The position numbers and the translations under genes are program-made. Shown one piece after another: positions 8,686-17,061 of a DNA stretch of 64,000 bases. Numbering within the stretch: the first letter of the stretch is position 1; every line of letters starts with the position of its first letter. The stretch covers positions 2,914,001 to 2,978,000 of the forward strand of contig NZ_CP151650.1 of NCBI RefSeq assembly GCF_038397775.1, in the 5' to 3' direction. The DNA comes from Pseudomonas sp. RC10 (lineage in GTDB: Bacteria; Pseudomonadota; Gammaproteobacteria; Pseudomonadales; Pseudomonadaceae). Below the pieces are notes generated by a model. It did not search any database, was not told where the DNA came from, and saw nothing but the letters and a program-made list of their open reading frames with translations.

Positions 8686-8925
8686 ATGCCGCCAGAGTGC
8701 CAACTTTTCGGGACGTTAGGGTGTTATTTGTGCGAGGTTGCCGAGGCCGAGCTGATGCCCCTGGTAGAGCACGGCTTGTTGGTCGAATTGGTCGATATTG
8801 CGGAGAGTGACGCGCTGAATGACGCGTACGGTTTGCGCATTCCGGTGTTGCGGCGCACTGACACCGGTGCCGAACTGGACTGGCCGTTCGACACCGGGCA
8901 GGTGGTGATGTTTTTGCGTGACTGA
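8686..8925 (+). CDS. glutaredoxin-like protein (DUF836 type)
   Basis: A 79-residue thioredoxin-fold protein with the redox motif GCYLCE (Cys13, Cys16) near the N-terminus and the cis-proline context RIPVLRR. It is the usual length for the short DUF836 glutaredoxin-like family. It starts about 40 bp after the acyltransferase and is read the same way. A thiol-disulphide role in the cytoplasm is inferred from fold and CxxC only. Confidence 0.85.
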   Translation: MPPECQLFGTLGCYLCEVAEAELMPLVEHGLLVELVDIAESDALNDAYGLRIPVLRRTDTGAELDWPFDTGQVVMFLRD

Positions 8926-8971
8926 GGCCGGGCGGTCTCTCAGTCCGGGGCGCTCAATCCAGGTCGGTCAA

Positions 8972-9238
8972 TCAGAGATATTGCGTGTCCACGACCATCG
9001 CTTTCGCAACGGCTTCTTTCTGCGCTTCGCTCATGCCGTCCCATACGTGCACTTTGGCGTAGTAGCCAAGGCCCGCGACGATGTACAGGCTCAGGGTGAA
9101 GACGATGAACACCGACATGAAAGTCCAGCGACCGACATCGCTTTCTTCGTCCTGGAAGGATTGCGAGTAGCGCTCTTCGCTTTCGGCCGGTGTGCCGGTG
9201 GAAAGACGTTTGATCCATTGAAACAGTTGAACCAGCAT
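8972..9238 (-). CDS. conserved-looking small single-span membrane protein
   Basis: An 88-residue protein with a charged N-terminal half, one transmembrane segment (about residues 40-62, TFMSVFIVFTLSLYIVAGLG) and a soluble C-terminus containing WDGMSEAQKEAVAKAM. I do not recognise the family. GAGGTG sits 6 bp before the ATG at 9236-9238; the alternative GTG three codons earlier is part of that Shine-Dalgarno sequence and is less likely. Confidence 0.7.
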   Translation of the reverse strand: MLVQLFQWIKRLSTGTPAESEERYSQSFQDEESDVGRWTFMSVFIVFTLSLYIVAGLGYYAKVHVWDGMSEAQKEAVAKAMVVDTQYL

Positions 9239-9372
9239 GGGTGTCACCTCAAAGTTTGAAATACAAAATCTGTCGTGGGCAGTGAGAACACCGGGGTGTC
9301 CTGGGTCTTCAGTGCCGACGTTGCGAGTCCGGCGGTCGCGCTCGATGCGCTGAACAAACGCTGAAAACGAAA

Positions 9373-9395
9373 AAAGCCCGTCGAGGACGGGCTTT
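9373..9395 (-). terminator. bidirectional intrinsic terminator
   Basis: A perfect 10-bp stem, AAAGCCCGTC / GACGGGCTTT, with a 3-nt loop, flanked by A-rich and T-rich tracts, so it can work on both strands. No plus-strand gene ends near it. On the minus strand it follows directly the stop codon of the small open frame at 9400-9507. Confidence 0.85.
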
Positions 9396-9399
9396 CTTT

Positions 9400-9507
9400 T
9401 TATGAGTTCAGGTCCGGCAGGCGTTTACGGATTCGGTCATCGGGCGGGTCTGTAGAGGCCCGGTTGATGTCGATCGGTGTCGCGCCTGCTTGCCGATTTG
9501 GAAACAT
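9400..9507 (-). CDS. possible 35-residue protein ending at a terminator
   Basis: ATG at 9505-9507 and TAA at 9400-9402 enclose 35 codons; the peptide begins MFPNRQAGATPIDINRAS and ends RKRLPDLNS, a soluble, charged sequence. Its stop codon is only 4 bp from the terminator stem, the layout of a real last gene, and nothing else explains that terminator. No clear Shine-Dalgarno sequence precedes the ATG, so the transcript could instead be a small RNA of about 130-200 nt. I do not recognise the peptide. Confidence 0.35.
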   Translation of the reverse strand: MFPNRQAGATPIDINRASTDPPDDRIRKRLPDLNS

Positions 9508-9710
9508 TTTAGGACAAATCAGTTGTCGCTTCTAGCGCTGTCATATGGATGTCTGACAACTGGTACTGAAACGGGCTGCGACAAATCGTCACGGCAGTGT
9601 CCACTATACCGTCATCCCTGTTGCAGCTCTGCTCGCGCAACGCGGCGGGGCTGGGCGATAATGCCGGGCTTGTCGTGTCAGTCCGTCCGATCACAGATTC
9701 TGAGCCCCTC

Positions 9711-10601
9711 ATGTCCGAACCCGCTTTCATCGCCGCCGAACGCCAGGCCAGCACCCTTTATCTTCCACCGGGGCCGTGGCTGACGGTGGTCGATTGCCTG
9801 TGCGAACGCTTCAGCGCCATCAGCCGGGAGCAATGGCTGGACCGGATTGCCCGTGGTCGAGTCCTGGACGGTGAAGGACAGCCCATCGCACTGGACCTGC
9901 CGTACCGCGAAGGCCTGCGCATTCATTACTTTCGAGAAGTGCCCAATGAAGTGCCGATTCCCGTGCAAGAGACGATTCTGTATGCCGACGAGCATCTGGT
10001 GGTCGCAGACAAGCCGCATTTCCTGCCGGTCACGCCTGCCGGGGAGTACGTCGAACAGACGTTGCTGCGGCGTTTGATTCGCACGCTCGACAATCCCAAT
10101 CTGGTGCCGCTGCACCGGATCGACCGCCACACCGCAGGTCTGGTGCTGTTCTCCGCGAATAAAGACAGCCGCTCGGCGTATCAAGCGCTGTTTCCCACCC
10201 GGAAAATCGACAAACGCTACGAAGCCATCGCCCGCGCCTTGCCTGAGCTGGAGTTTCCTCGGGTGCACAAGAGCCGTCTGGTGGATGGCGAGCCGTTTTT
10301 TCGCATGCAGGAAGGGGAAGGGCAGAGCAACACCGAAACCCGCATCGAAGTCTGTGAGCGCAAGGGCGACCTGTGGCGTTATGGCTTGTACCCGGTAACC
10401 GGCAAGAAGCACCAATTGCGGGTGCACATGGCGGCGCTGGGCGCAGGAATTTGCAATGACCCTTTCTATCCCGAGGTGATCAAGGACGCCGTGGATGATT
10501 ACGACCGGCCGCTGAAATTGCTGGCGCAGGGGTTGCGGTTCGTCGATCCGGTGACGGGGGAGGAGCGAGTGTTCGAGAGCCGCATCAGGTTGGAGTGGTA
10601 A
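9711..10601 (+). CDS. RluA-family RNA pseudouridine synthase
   Basis: A 296-residue enzyme that isomerises uridine to pseudouridine in RNA. The catalytic Asp138 is in the PLHRIDRHTAGLVLF motif, and the later KKHQLRVHMAALG block is also diagnostic. An N-terminal S4-like segment (about 22-70) precedes the catalytic domain. The start at ATG 9711 fits the family; the frame is open 38 codons further upstream, but that stretch overlaps the promoter region. Which RNA and uridine it modifies is not clear. Confidence 0.9.
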   Translation: MSEPAFIAAERQASTLYLPPGPWLTVVDCLCERFSAISREQWLDRIARGRVLDGEGQPIALDLPYREGLRIHYFREVPNEVPIPVQETILYADEHLVVADKPHFLPVTPAGEYVEQTLLRRLIRTLDNPNLVPLHRIDRHTAGLVLFSANKDSRSAYQALFPTRKIDKRYEAIARALPELEFPRVHKSRLVDGEPFFRMQEGEGQSNTETRIEVCERKGDLWRYGLYPVTGKKHQLRVHMAALGAGICNDPFYPEVIKDAVDDYDRPLKLLAQGLRFVDPVTGEERVFESRIRLEW

Positions 10602-10679
10602 ATGAAACGGGTGCAATCAGCAGCGCCCGCCTGACGTTGTGCGTTAATCTACGCCCTCAACCCGACCCCAAGAGCCACC

Positions 10680-11480
10680 ATGAGCGAAGACCTTCTGCCA
10701 TCACCTGATGCGCCGCCGATGCAACCGGCGCAACGTCGCGAGATGATCATTCGCAGGCTTCGGCGCGAGCAGACGTTAAGCGTCGTGCAGCTCACGGAAA
10801 TCTTCAATTGTTCGCACATGACCGTGCGCCGGGACATCGCGCTGCTGGAGCAGGAGGGCCTGGTGTTTTCAGTGCCCGGCGGCGTGCGCCTGGCGAGTCA
10901 GATGGCCAACGAGCCGAGCCACCACAAGCGGGTGATTCTCGAATCCGAGCAGAAGCAGCGCATGGCCGTGATCGCCGCGCAGTACCTCAAGCCGGGGATG
11001 GTGGTTTACCTCGATGCGGGCACGACGACGCTGTGTCTCGTGCCGCACATCATCGCGCTGGAAGGCATCACCGTGGTCACCAACGATTTCAGCATCGTCA
11101 TCGCTCTGTCGGAAGCGCGGCACGTCAAAGTGATTCACACCGGCGGCGTGCTGGACCACGACAACATCACCGGCATCGGCACCCTCGCTGCCGACACCCT
11201 GCGCAATCTCGCCACCGACATCGCTTTCATTTCCAGCAGTTCCTGGGATCTGCAACGGGGCATCACCACCCCGTCAGAGGCCAAAGTCGAGGTCAAGAAG
11301 GCCGCCATGGCCGGGTCGTCGCAGGTGGTGTTGATGGCCACCAGCTCCAAATACGGCACCTTCGGCATGTACCGCGTCGCCGGTCTTGACCGCTTCGATC
11401 CGATCATTTCCGACGACGGGCTGACGACCGATTCCGCCGCTGGCATTCGCCGTTCGGGCATCGAACTGATCCTCGCCTGA
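10680..11480 (+). CDS. DeoR-family transcriptional regulator
   Basis: A 266-residue repressor-type protein. The DeoR helix-turn-helix is near residues 18-72 (REMIIRRLRREQTLSVVQLT...HMTVRRDIALLEQEG), followed by GGVRL and a DeoRC sugar-phosphate sensor domain with LDAGTTTLCL, TNDFSIV and the later IISDDG motif. Family members usually sense a phosphorylated sugar or related metabolite. It is a single gene just before the convergent histidine-phosphatase gene. The symporter promoter at 12.2 kb, with its palindrome, is a plausible target by position. Confidence 0.9.
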   Translation: MSEDLLPSPDAPPMQPAQRREMIIRRLRREQTLSVVQLTEIFNCSHMTVRRDIALLEQEGLVFSVPGGVRLASQMANEPSHHKRVILESEQKQRMAVIAAQYLKPGMVVYLDAGTTTLCLVPHIIALEGITVVTNDFSIVIALSEARHVKVIHTGGVLDHDNITGIGTLAADTLRNLATDIAFISSSSWDLQRGITTPSEAKVEVKKAAMAGSSQVVLMATSSKYGTFGMYRVAGLDRFDPIISDDGLTTDSAAGIRRSGIELILA

Positions 11481-11503
11481 TCGCCGTTGACGCCGCCGTA
11501 CGG

Positions 11504-12133
11504 TCAGCGGCTTCCATCCAGCGCCGTGCTGACCCGCATCCAGGCAAATTGGCCATCGCGCACCATCAGCACCTGGTCCTGCGGGATTTCCAGCAGCGGC
11601 ACCTCGTCATCCCGCACGTCGGTGAGCAACGCCAGGCAACTGCGCAACACCCCGGCGTGGGCGACCAGAACCGTGTCCCGCTGCAATGAACCCAGCAGGC
11701 TGCCGACGCGCTCGAACACGTGGGGGTAATTCTCGCCCTCGGTGGGCATGAAATTCAGCGGATCAGCCTGCCGTGCGGCGTAACGCTCCGGCTGACGCTC
11801 GGCGATCTGCTGCCAGTCCAGTCCTTCCCACTCGCCAAAGTTGATCTCCACCAGCCGTTCATCGGTCTGGTAACCCCCGGCGTCCAGCCCCATTCGCTGA
11901 CGGATGATTTCCATGGTCTCGCGGGTACGGCCCAACGGGCTGGCGATGAAATCGGTGTTCGACGCGTCTGGCAGCAGCCACTTGAGACAGGTACCGGATA
12001 CCGCCGCCTGGCCTTTACCCACAGCGTTCAAAGGGATGTCGCGACGCCCCTGCAACAGGCGTTTGGCGTTCCAGTCGGTTTCGCCGTGGCGGATCAGGTA
12101 GAGCGTGCGGTGGGTCTGTTCATCAGTGTCCAT
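11504..12133 (-). CDS. histidine phosphatase family protein (phosphoglycerate-mutase-like)
   Basis: A 209-residue protein with the phospho-histidine motif LYLIRHGETDWN (His16) and the later INFGEWEGLDWQ and TVLVAHAGVLRS motifs of the branch-1 histidine phosphatases (CobC/GpmB-like). It would dephosphorylate a small phospho-metabolite in the cytoplasm. The chosen ATG at 12131-12133 begins just before the catalytic motif; the open frame continues upstream through the promoter region. It is transcribed divergently from the MHS symporter, which hints that both serve the same compound. Confidence 0.88.
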   Translation of the reverse strand: MDTDEQTHRTLYLIRHGETDWNAKRLLQGRRDIPLNAVGKGQAAVSGTCLKWLLPDASNTDFIASPLGRTRETMEIIRQRMGLDAGGYQTDERLVEINFGEWEGLDWQQIAERQPERYAARQADPLNFMPTEGENYPHVFERVGSLLGSLQRDTVLVAHAGVLRSCLALLTDVRDDEVPLLEIPQDQVLMVRDGQFAWMRVSTALDGSR

Positions 12134-12191
12134 CGAGAATCCTGAGTGTGAAAAGTGATAGCTTGCGCTGTTAAATCTTAACGCAGATTGC

Positions 12192-12233
12192 TTGACATTG
12201 TGAAAAAATAACAAATACTGTGAGCTGCTCACA
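12192..12233 (+). promoter_or_regulatory. sigma-70-like -35 element and 15-bp palindromic operator before the symporter
   Basis: TTGACA (12192-12197) matches the -35 consensus, with a poor -10 (around TACTGT) about 18 bp on. Overlapping the presumed start is a perfect inverted repeat TGTGAGC-T-GCTCACA (12219-12233). The 5-bp centre does not fit a CRP/Vfr site (TGTGA-N6-TCACA). The adjacent DeoR protein is the nearest candidate to bind it. Confidence 0.5.
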
Positions 12234-12346
12234 TGCAACAGCCACACGCCACAACGCGTCGCTCATGACAGAGCGCTAGCCAGAGGGCCTGAACAGGCCA
12301 TTCCGCGCGCTTTGCCTACCCCAATAAGAATAACGGAGGCAGCTTC

Positions 12347-13696
12347 ATGTCTACACTCGACGGTACCCTGGGAGGCAGCACCTCTGCGCCCAACACCGAG
12401 CCGGTTGCGCAATCGGCGCAACCCACCGCTCACCAGCTCAAACAGCGCCGCCGGGCTTCGGTGGGCAGTCTGATCGGCACCACCATCGAGTGGTACGAGT
12501 ATTACATCTACGGTGCGACGGCCGCGCTGGTGTTCCCTCTGTTATTTTTTCCCACCCATGACCGACTCGTCTCCTTGATGCTGTCGTTCGCCTCCTTTGC
12601 CATCGCCTTCGCGATTCGCCCCATCGGCGCGGCAGTTTTCGGCCACTACGGCGATCGCGTCGGGCGCAAGACCACGTTGATCGTCACGCTGGTGATGACC
12701 GGGTTGGCGACCTTTCTCATCGGATTTTTGCCCACGTACGAGAGTATCGGGCTGTGGGCGCCGGTGATCCTGATCATCCTGCGTCTGGTCCAGGGCTTCG
12801 GCGTGGGCGGTGAGTGGGGCGGTGCGGCGTTGATGTCGCTGGAATGGGGCGATCAGAAGAAGCGCGGTGCGGCGGGCGCCTGGCCGCAACTGGGCACGTC
12901 CATCGGCCTGATCCTGTCGACCTCGGCGGTGATGGGGTCGAGCTATTTTACCGGCGAGCATTTCCTTGATTGGGGCTGGCGTATTCCGTTCCTGCTGTCG
13001 GGGATCCTGGTGGTGGTCGGCTTGCTCGTGCGTCTCTCCATTGAAGAGACGCCGTCCTTCGCGGCGAAGAAGCAGAACCAGCAAATCGAGAAGAGCCCCC
13101 TCAAGTTCGTGGTCAAACACCACTGGCGCGAGATCGTCAAAGTGGCGTTCCTGCGCATGTCCGAGCAGATGCCGTTCTACATCTTCACGGCGTTCATCCT
13201 CGATTACGCGACGCAAACAGCTCACGTGTCGCGCACTTTTGTGCTGCTTGGGACGTTGTCCGCAGCGATCCTCGACCTGATCCTTTTGCCGATTTTCTCC
13301 AACCTCGCGGACCGGGTAGGTCGCCGCAACATGTATTACGTCGGGTGTGCGGTGCTGATCCTCATGGCGTTCCCGTACTTCTGGGTGCTGAATTCGGGCA
13401 ACGAAACCTGGATTTTCATCGCCATTACCCTGTCGCTGGTGCCTCATGCCATTCAGTACGGCGCTCAGGCGTCGCTGATCTCCGAGCAGTTTCCGGTGCA
13501 CGTTCGCTACACGGGTGCGGGGGTCGGCTACCAGATGTCCTCGCTGGTGGCCGGTGGCCCGGCGCCGCTGATCGCGTCGTTCCTGCTGGTCAGTTTCGGT
13601 TCGGGCTATGCGGTGGCGGCTTATCTGGCGGCGGGCGGCGTGATTGCCGCACTGGCTTTGTCGAGTCTCAAGGACCGCAGCGATCAGCATCTCTGA
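12347..13696 (+). CDS. MFS transporter, metabolite:H+ symporter (MHS) family
   Basis: A 449-residue, about 12-span inner-membrane protein. The ASVGSLIGTTIEWYEYYIYG start, RPIGAAVFGHYGDRVGRK loop and RLVQGFGVGGEWGGAAL are signatures of the MHS family (ShiA, KgtP, ProP relatives), which import organic acids or zwitterions with protons. The start has a strong GGAGG. The dehydrogenase gene follows after 36 bp, so the two are an operon for uptake and oxidation of one substrate, which I cannot name. The promoter carries a palindrome. Confidence 0.9.
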   Translation: MSTLDGTLGGSTSAPNTEPVAQSAQPTAHQLKQRRRASVGSLIGTTIEWYEYYIYGATAALVFPLLFFPTHDRLVSLMLSFASFAIAFAIRPIGAAVFGHYGDRVGRKTTLIVTLVMTGLATFLIGFLPTYESIGLWAPVILIILRLVQGFGVGGEWGGAALMSLEWGDQKKRGAAGAWPQLGTSIGLILSTSAVMGSSYFTGEHFLDWGWRIPFLLSGILVVVGLLVRLSIEETPSFAAKKQNQQIEKSPLKFVVKHHWREIVKVAFLRMSEQMPFYIFTAFILDYATQTAHVSRTFVLLGTLSAAILDLILLPIFSNLADRVGRRNMYYVGCAVLILMAFPYFWVLNSGNETWIFIAITLSLVPHAIQYGAQASLISEQFPVHVRYTGAGVGYQMSSLVAGGPAPLIASFLLVSFGSGYAVAAYLAAGGVIAALALSSLKDRSDQHL

Positions 13697-13732
13697 TCGC
13701 CGGGTCTGTCATTCAAGAATAGGAGTTGCAGC

Positions 13733-14692
13733 ATGACGATCAAGAAAGTGGCCGTAGTCGGTTCGGGCTACATGGGCGGCGGTATCGCTCAAGTGTTGGC
13801 CTTGGGCGGCGCGCAGGTGGTCTTGGGCGATCTGTCCGCCAGCGTGGCGAAGGACAATCTGGAGCGCCTGCTCAAACAGGGCAAGGCGTTCGCCGAGGCC
13901 GGGCTGTTTCCGGAAGATGCCCATGCGCGGCTGAGCGCGAACCTGACGGCGGCGGGTTCCATTGAGGAAGCGGTCGAGGGCGTGGATTATGTGACCGAGG
14001 CGGTGTTCGAATCGATGGACGTCAAGCGCGATGTGCTGGGGCGCGTGTCGGCGGCGGCCGCAGCGGACACCCTCATCGGCACCAACACGTCGGCGATTCC
14101 GATTGGCGAACTGGCGAAGTTCGTCACTCACCCGGAGCGTTTTCTGGGCGTTCACTGGATGAACCCGGCGCCGTTCATTCCGAGCGTCGAGCTGATTGCC
14201 AGCGAACACACATTGCCCGCTCACGTCGACACGCTGGAAGCGCTGATTCGCGCGGTCGGCAAGGTGCCTGCGCGGGTCGCGGACACCCCGGGCTTCGTTG
14301 CCAACCGTTTGCAGTTCGCGCTCTATAAAGAAGCGGTGATGGTGGTGGAAGAAGGGTTGGCGACGCCGGAGCAGGTCGATCTGGTGGTGAGCAATGCCTT
14401 CGGTTTCCGTCTGGCGCTGTTCGGGCCGTTCGCGATTGGTGACATGGCCGGGCTGGACGTTTATGCGTCTTCCTACAAAACGCTGTCGGGCACGTATGGC
14501 GACCGTCTGGCGGCGCCGAAAGCCCTGCAGGACTTGGTGGACGGCGGCAATTACGGCCTCAAGTCCGGGCACGGTTTTCTCGATATCGACCCGGATAAAC
14601 GCGCCGAACTGCTGGCGTATCGCGACAAGGCCTACGCAGCGTTGAGCAAGTTGCGTGCGGAGTTGGGGCCTGCGCCAGGTTTGGTGAGCTGA
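13733..14692 (+). CDS. 3-hydroxyacyl-CoA dehydrogenase-family oxidoreductase
   Basis: A 319-residue NAD-dependent enzyme: N-terminal Rossmann domain (VAVVGSGYMGGGIAQ, residues 7-20), catalytic-type His141 in LGVHWMNPAPF, and a C-terminal helical domain with PGFVANRLQFAL. This length occurs in stand-alone 3-hydroxybutyryl-CoA, L-carnitine and L-gulonate dehydrogenases. Which hydroxy-acid or hydroxyacyl-CoA it oxidises is open; the MHS importer directly upstream favours a free hydroxy-acid such as a carnitine-like compound. That is inference, as is any link to the convergent aminotransferase. Confidence 0.85.
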   Translation: MTIKKVAVVGSGYMGGGIAQVLALGGAQVVLGDLSASVAKDNLERLLKQGKAFAEAGLFPEDAHARLSANLTAAGSIEEAVEGVDYVTEAVFESMDVKRDVLGRVSAAAAADTLIGTNTSAIPIGELAKFVTHPERFLGVHWMNPAPFIPSVELIASEHTLPAHVDTLEALIRAVGKVPARVADTPGFVANRLQFALYKEAVMVVEEGLATPEQVDLVVSNAFGFRLALFGPFAIGDMAGLDVYASSYKTLSGTYGDRLAAPKALQDLVDGGNYGLKSGHGFLDIDPDKRAELLAYRDKAYAALSKLRAELGPAPGLVS

Positions 14693-14794
14693 GGTCAGTC
14701 AGTGGCGGCGGTCAGATAGGTCGCCATCGTAGCCGTCGTCCCCCCGGCGTCTCCCACGGGGTTTGCGGTGCGTGAGGATTTCGCGACCGGCCTG

Positions 14795-14870
14795 AACCTT
14801 GTGGGAGCAGCCCGAGCTGTGCGACGGCCGCGAAGCGGTGGGTCAGGCGTTGCACAGCCGGCTGACCCAC
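14795..14870. repeat. REP-like element and hairpin between convergent genes
   Basis: The stretch contains TGTGGGAGC (14801 onward), the usual start of Pseudomonas REP elements, then a 9-bp inverted repeat GTGGGTCAG / CTGACCCAC (14838-14846 and 14862-14870). It sits between the convergent dehydrogenase and aminotransferase genes and may end both transcripts. No U-tract is present. The element is diverged from the other REPs in the window. Confidence 0.5.
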
Positions 14871-14882
14871 CACAGGCTTGAA

Positions 14883-16130
14883 TCACGGGCTGCCGAACTC
14901 GGCGCGCAGTTTTACAGCCGCCTGCTCGAACGCCACTTTCATCGCATCAATCACTTCATCCCCGTGGTCGAACGAGATGTAGATCCGTCCATAGGGTGAC
15001 GGCATCATCAGCACACCGGCTTCGCGCAGGGCGAGGTGGAGGGCTTTGGTGAAGGCGGGGTTGGCGACCTTTGAAGCTTCTTCATACGTAATGGGCGCAA
15101 CGTCGGCGTGCCAGATGCCGAATACGTTGCCATACCCACTGGTCACGGCCTGGATGCCCTGGGCCTCGAAAATCTCTTCGATCGCCACACGCAGCTGCTC
15201 GCCGCGCTGCACCAACTGCTCGTAATCGCTTTGATCCAGCAACGCCAAGGTGCTGCTGACCGCCGCGCAGGCCAGCGGGTTACCGCTGAACGTGCCGCCC
15301 CGGGCGACGCGGCCTTCTTCGAAGCCCTGCAAGATATGCGGCTTGCCGACGACCGCCGAGACCGGCACGCCGTTACCGATCGCCTTGCCGACGCTGGCCA
15401 GGTCCGGGTCCAGGCCTTCGCGCAAACCCGCCAGCCCGGCAAACAGACGAAAGCCCATCAACACTTCATCGCAGATCACCAGCGCGCCGTGTGCGTGCGC
15501 GATGTCCTGGACGTGCTTGAGGTAACCGGGCACCGGCATGATGCAGCCCGCGTTGGCGAGCATCGGTTCAAGGATCACCGCCGCAATATCGCCGTCTTCC
15601 GCAAACAGCCGCTCGACGTCAGCGAAGTCGTTGAAGCGCAGCAGCGTGGTGCGTTCGGTCGCGGGGCGAGCGCCGTCTTCGAAACGCGCTTCGTTGGAGG
15701 TCACGTTGCCAAAGCTCACGTCATCGAACCAGCCGTCGAACCCCGCTGCCATCTTGGCGATTCTGCCGCGCCCGGTGTACGCACGGGCGGCTCGGCAGGC
15801 GAGGTGTACGGCTTCGCTGCCGGAGTTGGTGAACATCACTTTGGTCAGTTCGCCGGTGTGCTTCGCCAGCGCCGTCGCTGCCGCGTGTTCGCGCACGTGG
15901 GCCCAGGACGGCGCGGCACTGTCGCTCAATGCGCGCGTCACGGCCTCGTTGACGGTGTCGTTGGCGTGACCCAACAGCACCGCGCCGAAACCCAGCGCGG
16001 TATCGATGTACCGACGCCCTTTGTCATCCCAGAGCCAGGCGCCTTTGCCTTTCTGGATGAACAGCTTTTCACCGTTCAGTTCCGGCAGGATACGCGCGGC
16101 GCTGGATACATCGCCCACTAAGTTAGCCAT
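14883..16130 (-). CDS. class III PLP-dependent aminotransferase (glutamate-1-semialdehyde-aminomutase-like)
   Basis: A 415-residue fold-type I aminotransferase. Visible landmarks are TNSGSEAVHLACRAAR (phosphate/PLP binding), Asp221 in VICDEVLMGFR that pairs with the pyridine N, and the PLP lysine Lys249 in ASVGKAIGNG. It resembles hemL-type enzymes but is placed last in an ABC-transporter operon rather than in tetrapyrrole genes, so it is more likely a catabolic omega-amino or beta-amino acid transaminase. AGAGG precedes the ATG at 16128-16130; the longer frame adds 14 residues without similarity. Confidence 0.88.
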   Translation of the reverse strand: MANLVGDVSSAARILPELNGEKLFIQKGKGAWLWDDKGRRYIDTALGFGAVLLGHANDTVNEAVTRALSDSAAPSWAHVREHAAATALAKHTGELTKVMFTNSGSEAVHLACRAARAYTGRGRIAKMAAGFDGWFDDVSFGNVTSNEARFEDGARPATERTTLLRFNDFADVERLFAEDGDIAAVILEPMLANAGCIMPVPGYLKHVQDIAHAHGALVICDEVLMGFRLFAGLAGLREGLDPDLASVGKAIGNGVPVSAVVGKPHILQGFEEGRVARGGTFSGNPLACAAVSSTLALLDQSDYEQLVQRGEQLRVAIEEIFEAQGIQAVTSGYGNVFGIWHADVAPITYEEASKVANPAFTKALHLALREAGVLMMPSPYGRIYISFDHGDEVIDAMKVAFEQAAVKLRAEFGSP

Positions 16131-16231
16131 TCTCAACCTCTGAATCCGGACAGTCGTTTGCCGCCCTGGCACGGGGTCGGGGCGGCCTCACATGGTTTTC
16201 AATACGTCCCGAACAAGGGACTGCCGCCTGT

Positions 16232-17056
16232 TTATTGTTGTTTGACCTTCAATTTTTCGTTACGCCGCCGCAGCACCTCCAGCGTCAGCAGCATCAAGAC
16301 CGACAGCACGACCATGATGGTGGCGACGGCGGCGATATTCGGGCTGATGTTCTCGCGAATCCCGGCGAACATTTGCAGCGGCAAGGTGCGTTGCGAAGGG
16401 CTGGCGAGGAACAGCGTCACCACCACTTCATCGAACGAGGTGGCGAAGGCGAACAGCCCCCCGGAGATGACGCCGGGCGCGATCAGCGGCAGTACGACGC
16501 GAAAGAACACCGTCAGCGGCGGGGCACCCAGGCTCGCGGCCGCACGGCTCAGGTTGGTGTTGAAACCTTGCAGCGTCGCGTTGACCGTGATCACCACGAA
16601 CGGCACGCCGAGCATGGCGTGGGCCAGCACCAGGCCGAGGTAGCTGTTGAGCAACTGCAGCTTGGCGAAGAAGAAATACAGCCCCACCGCGACAATGATC
16701 AGCGGCACGATCATTGGCGAAATCAGGAACGCCATGACCACGCTCTTGCCGCGAAAGTCACCGCGGCACAGCCCGACCGAGGCCATGGTGCCGAACACCA
16801 TCGCCAGCAGCGTCGCACCGGGCGCGATGATGAAGCTGTTTTTGAACGCCTGCCGCCATTCTTCCGAAGACATCAATTCCTGGTACCAACGCATGGAAAA
16901 CCCGTCCATGGGGTACGTCAGGAACGACGACGAGTTAAACGACAGCGGGATGATCACCAGGATCGGCACGATCAGAAACAGCAGGATCAGGATCGACACC
17001 GAAACCAGTCCGAAGCGGGCGAGTTTTTCGGCGGGGGATGCGTAGGGTTGCAACAT
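16232..17056 (-). CDS. ABC transporter permease, PotC-like
   Basis: A 274-residue permease with six hydrophobic segments and the cytoplasmic EAA-type loop (LSRAAASLGAPPLTVFFRVVLPLIAPG). It belongs to the spermidine/putrescine/Fe3+ type importers. It starts 5 bp after the stop codon of the first permease. The frame is open far upstream inside that gene in another frame, which is not coding; the ATG at 17054-17056 begins the real N-terminus. It pairs with the upstream permease to form the channel. Confidence 0.92.
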   Translation of the reverse strand: MLQPYASPAEKLARFGLVSVSILILLFLIVPILVIIPLSFNSSSFLTYPMDGFSMRWYQELMSSEEWRQAFKNSFIIAPGATLLAMVFGTMASVGLCRGDFRGKSVVMAFLISPMIVPLIIVAVGLYFFFAKLQLLNSYLGLVLAHAMLGVPFVVITVNATLQGFNTNLSRAAASLGAPPLTVFFRVVLPLIAPGVISGGLFAFATSFDEVVVTLFLASPSQRTLPLQMFAGIRENISPNIAAVATIMVVLSVLMLLTLEVLRRRNEKLKVKQQ

Positions 17057-17061
17057 GTCAA

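Noticed and set aside
12219..12233. CRP/Vfr binding site
   Set aside because: The half-sites TGTGA and TCACA are 5 bp apart, not 6.
14883..16130. hemL (glutamate-1-semialdehyde aminomutase of haem synthesis)
   Set aside because: It sits in an ABC importer operon with an amine-type regulator, away from tetrapyrrole genes, so a catabolic aminotransferase is more likely.
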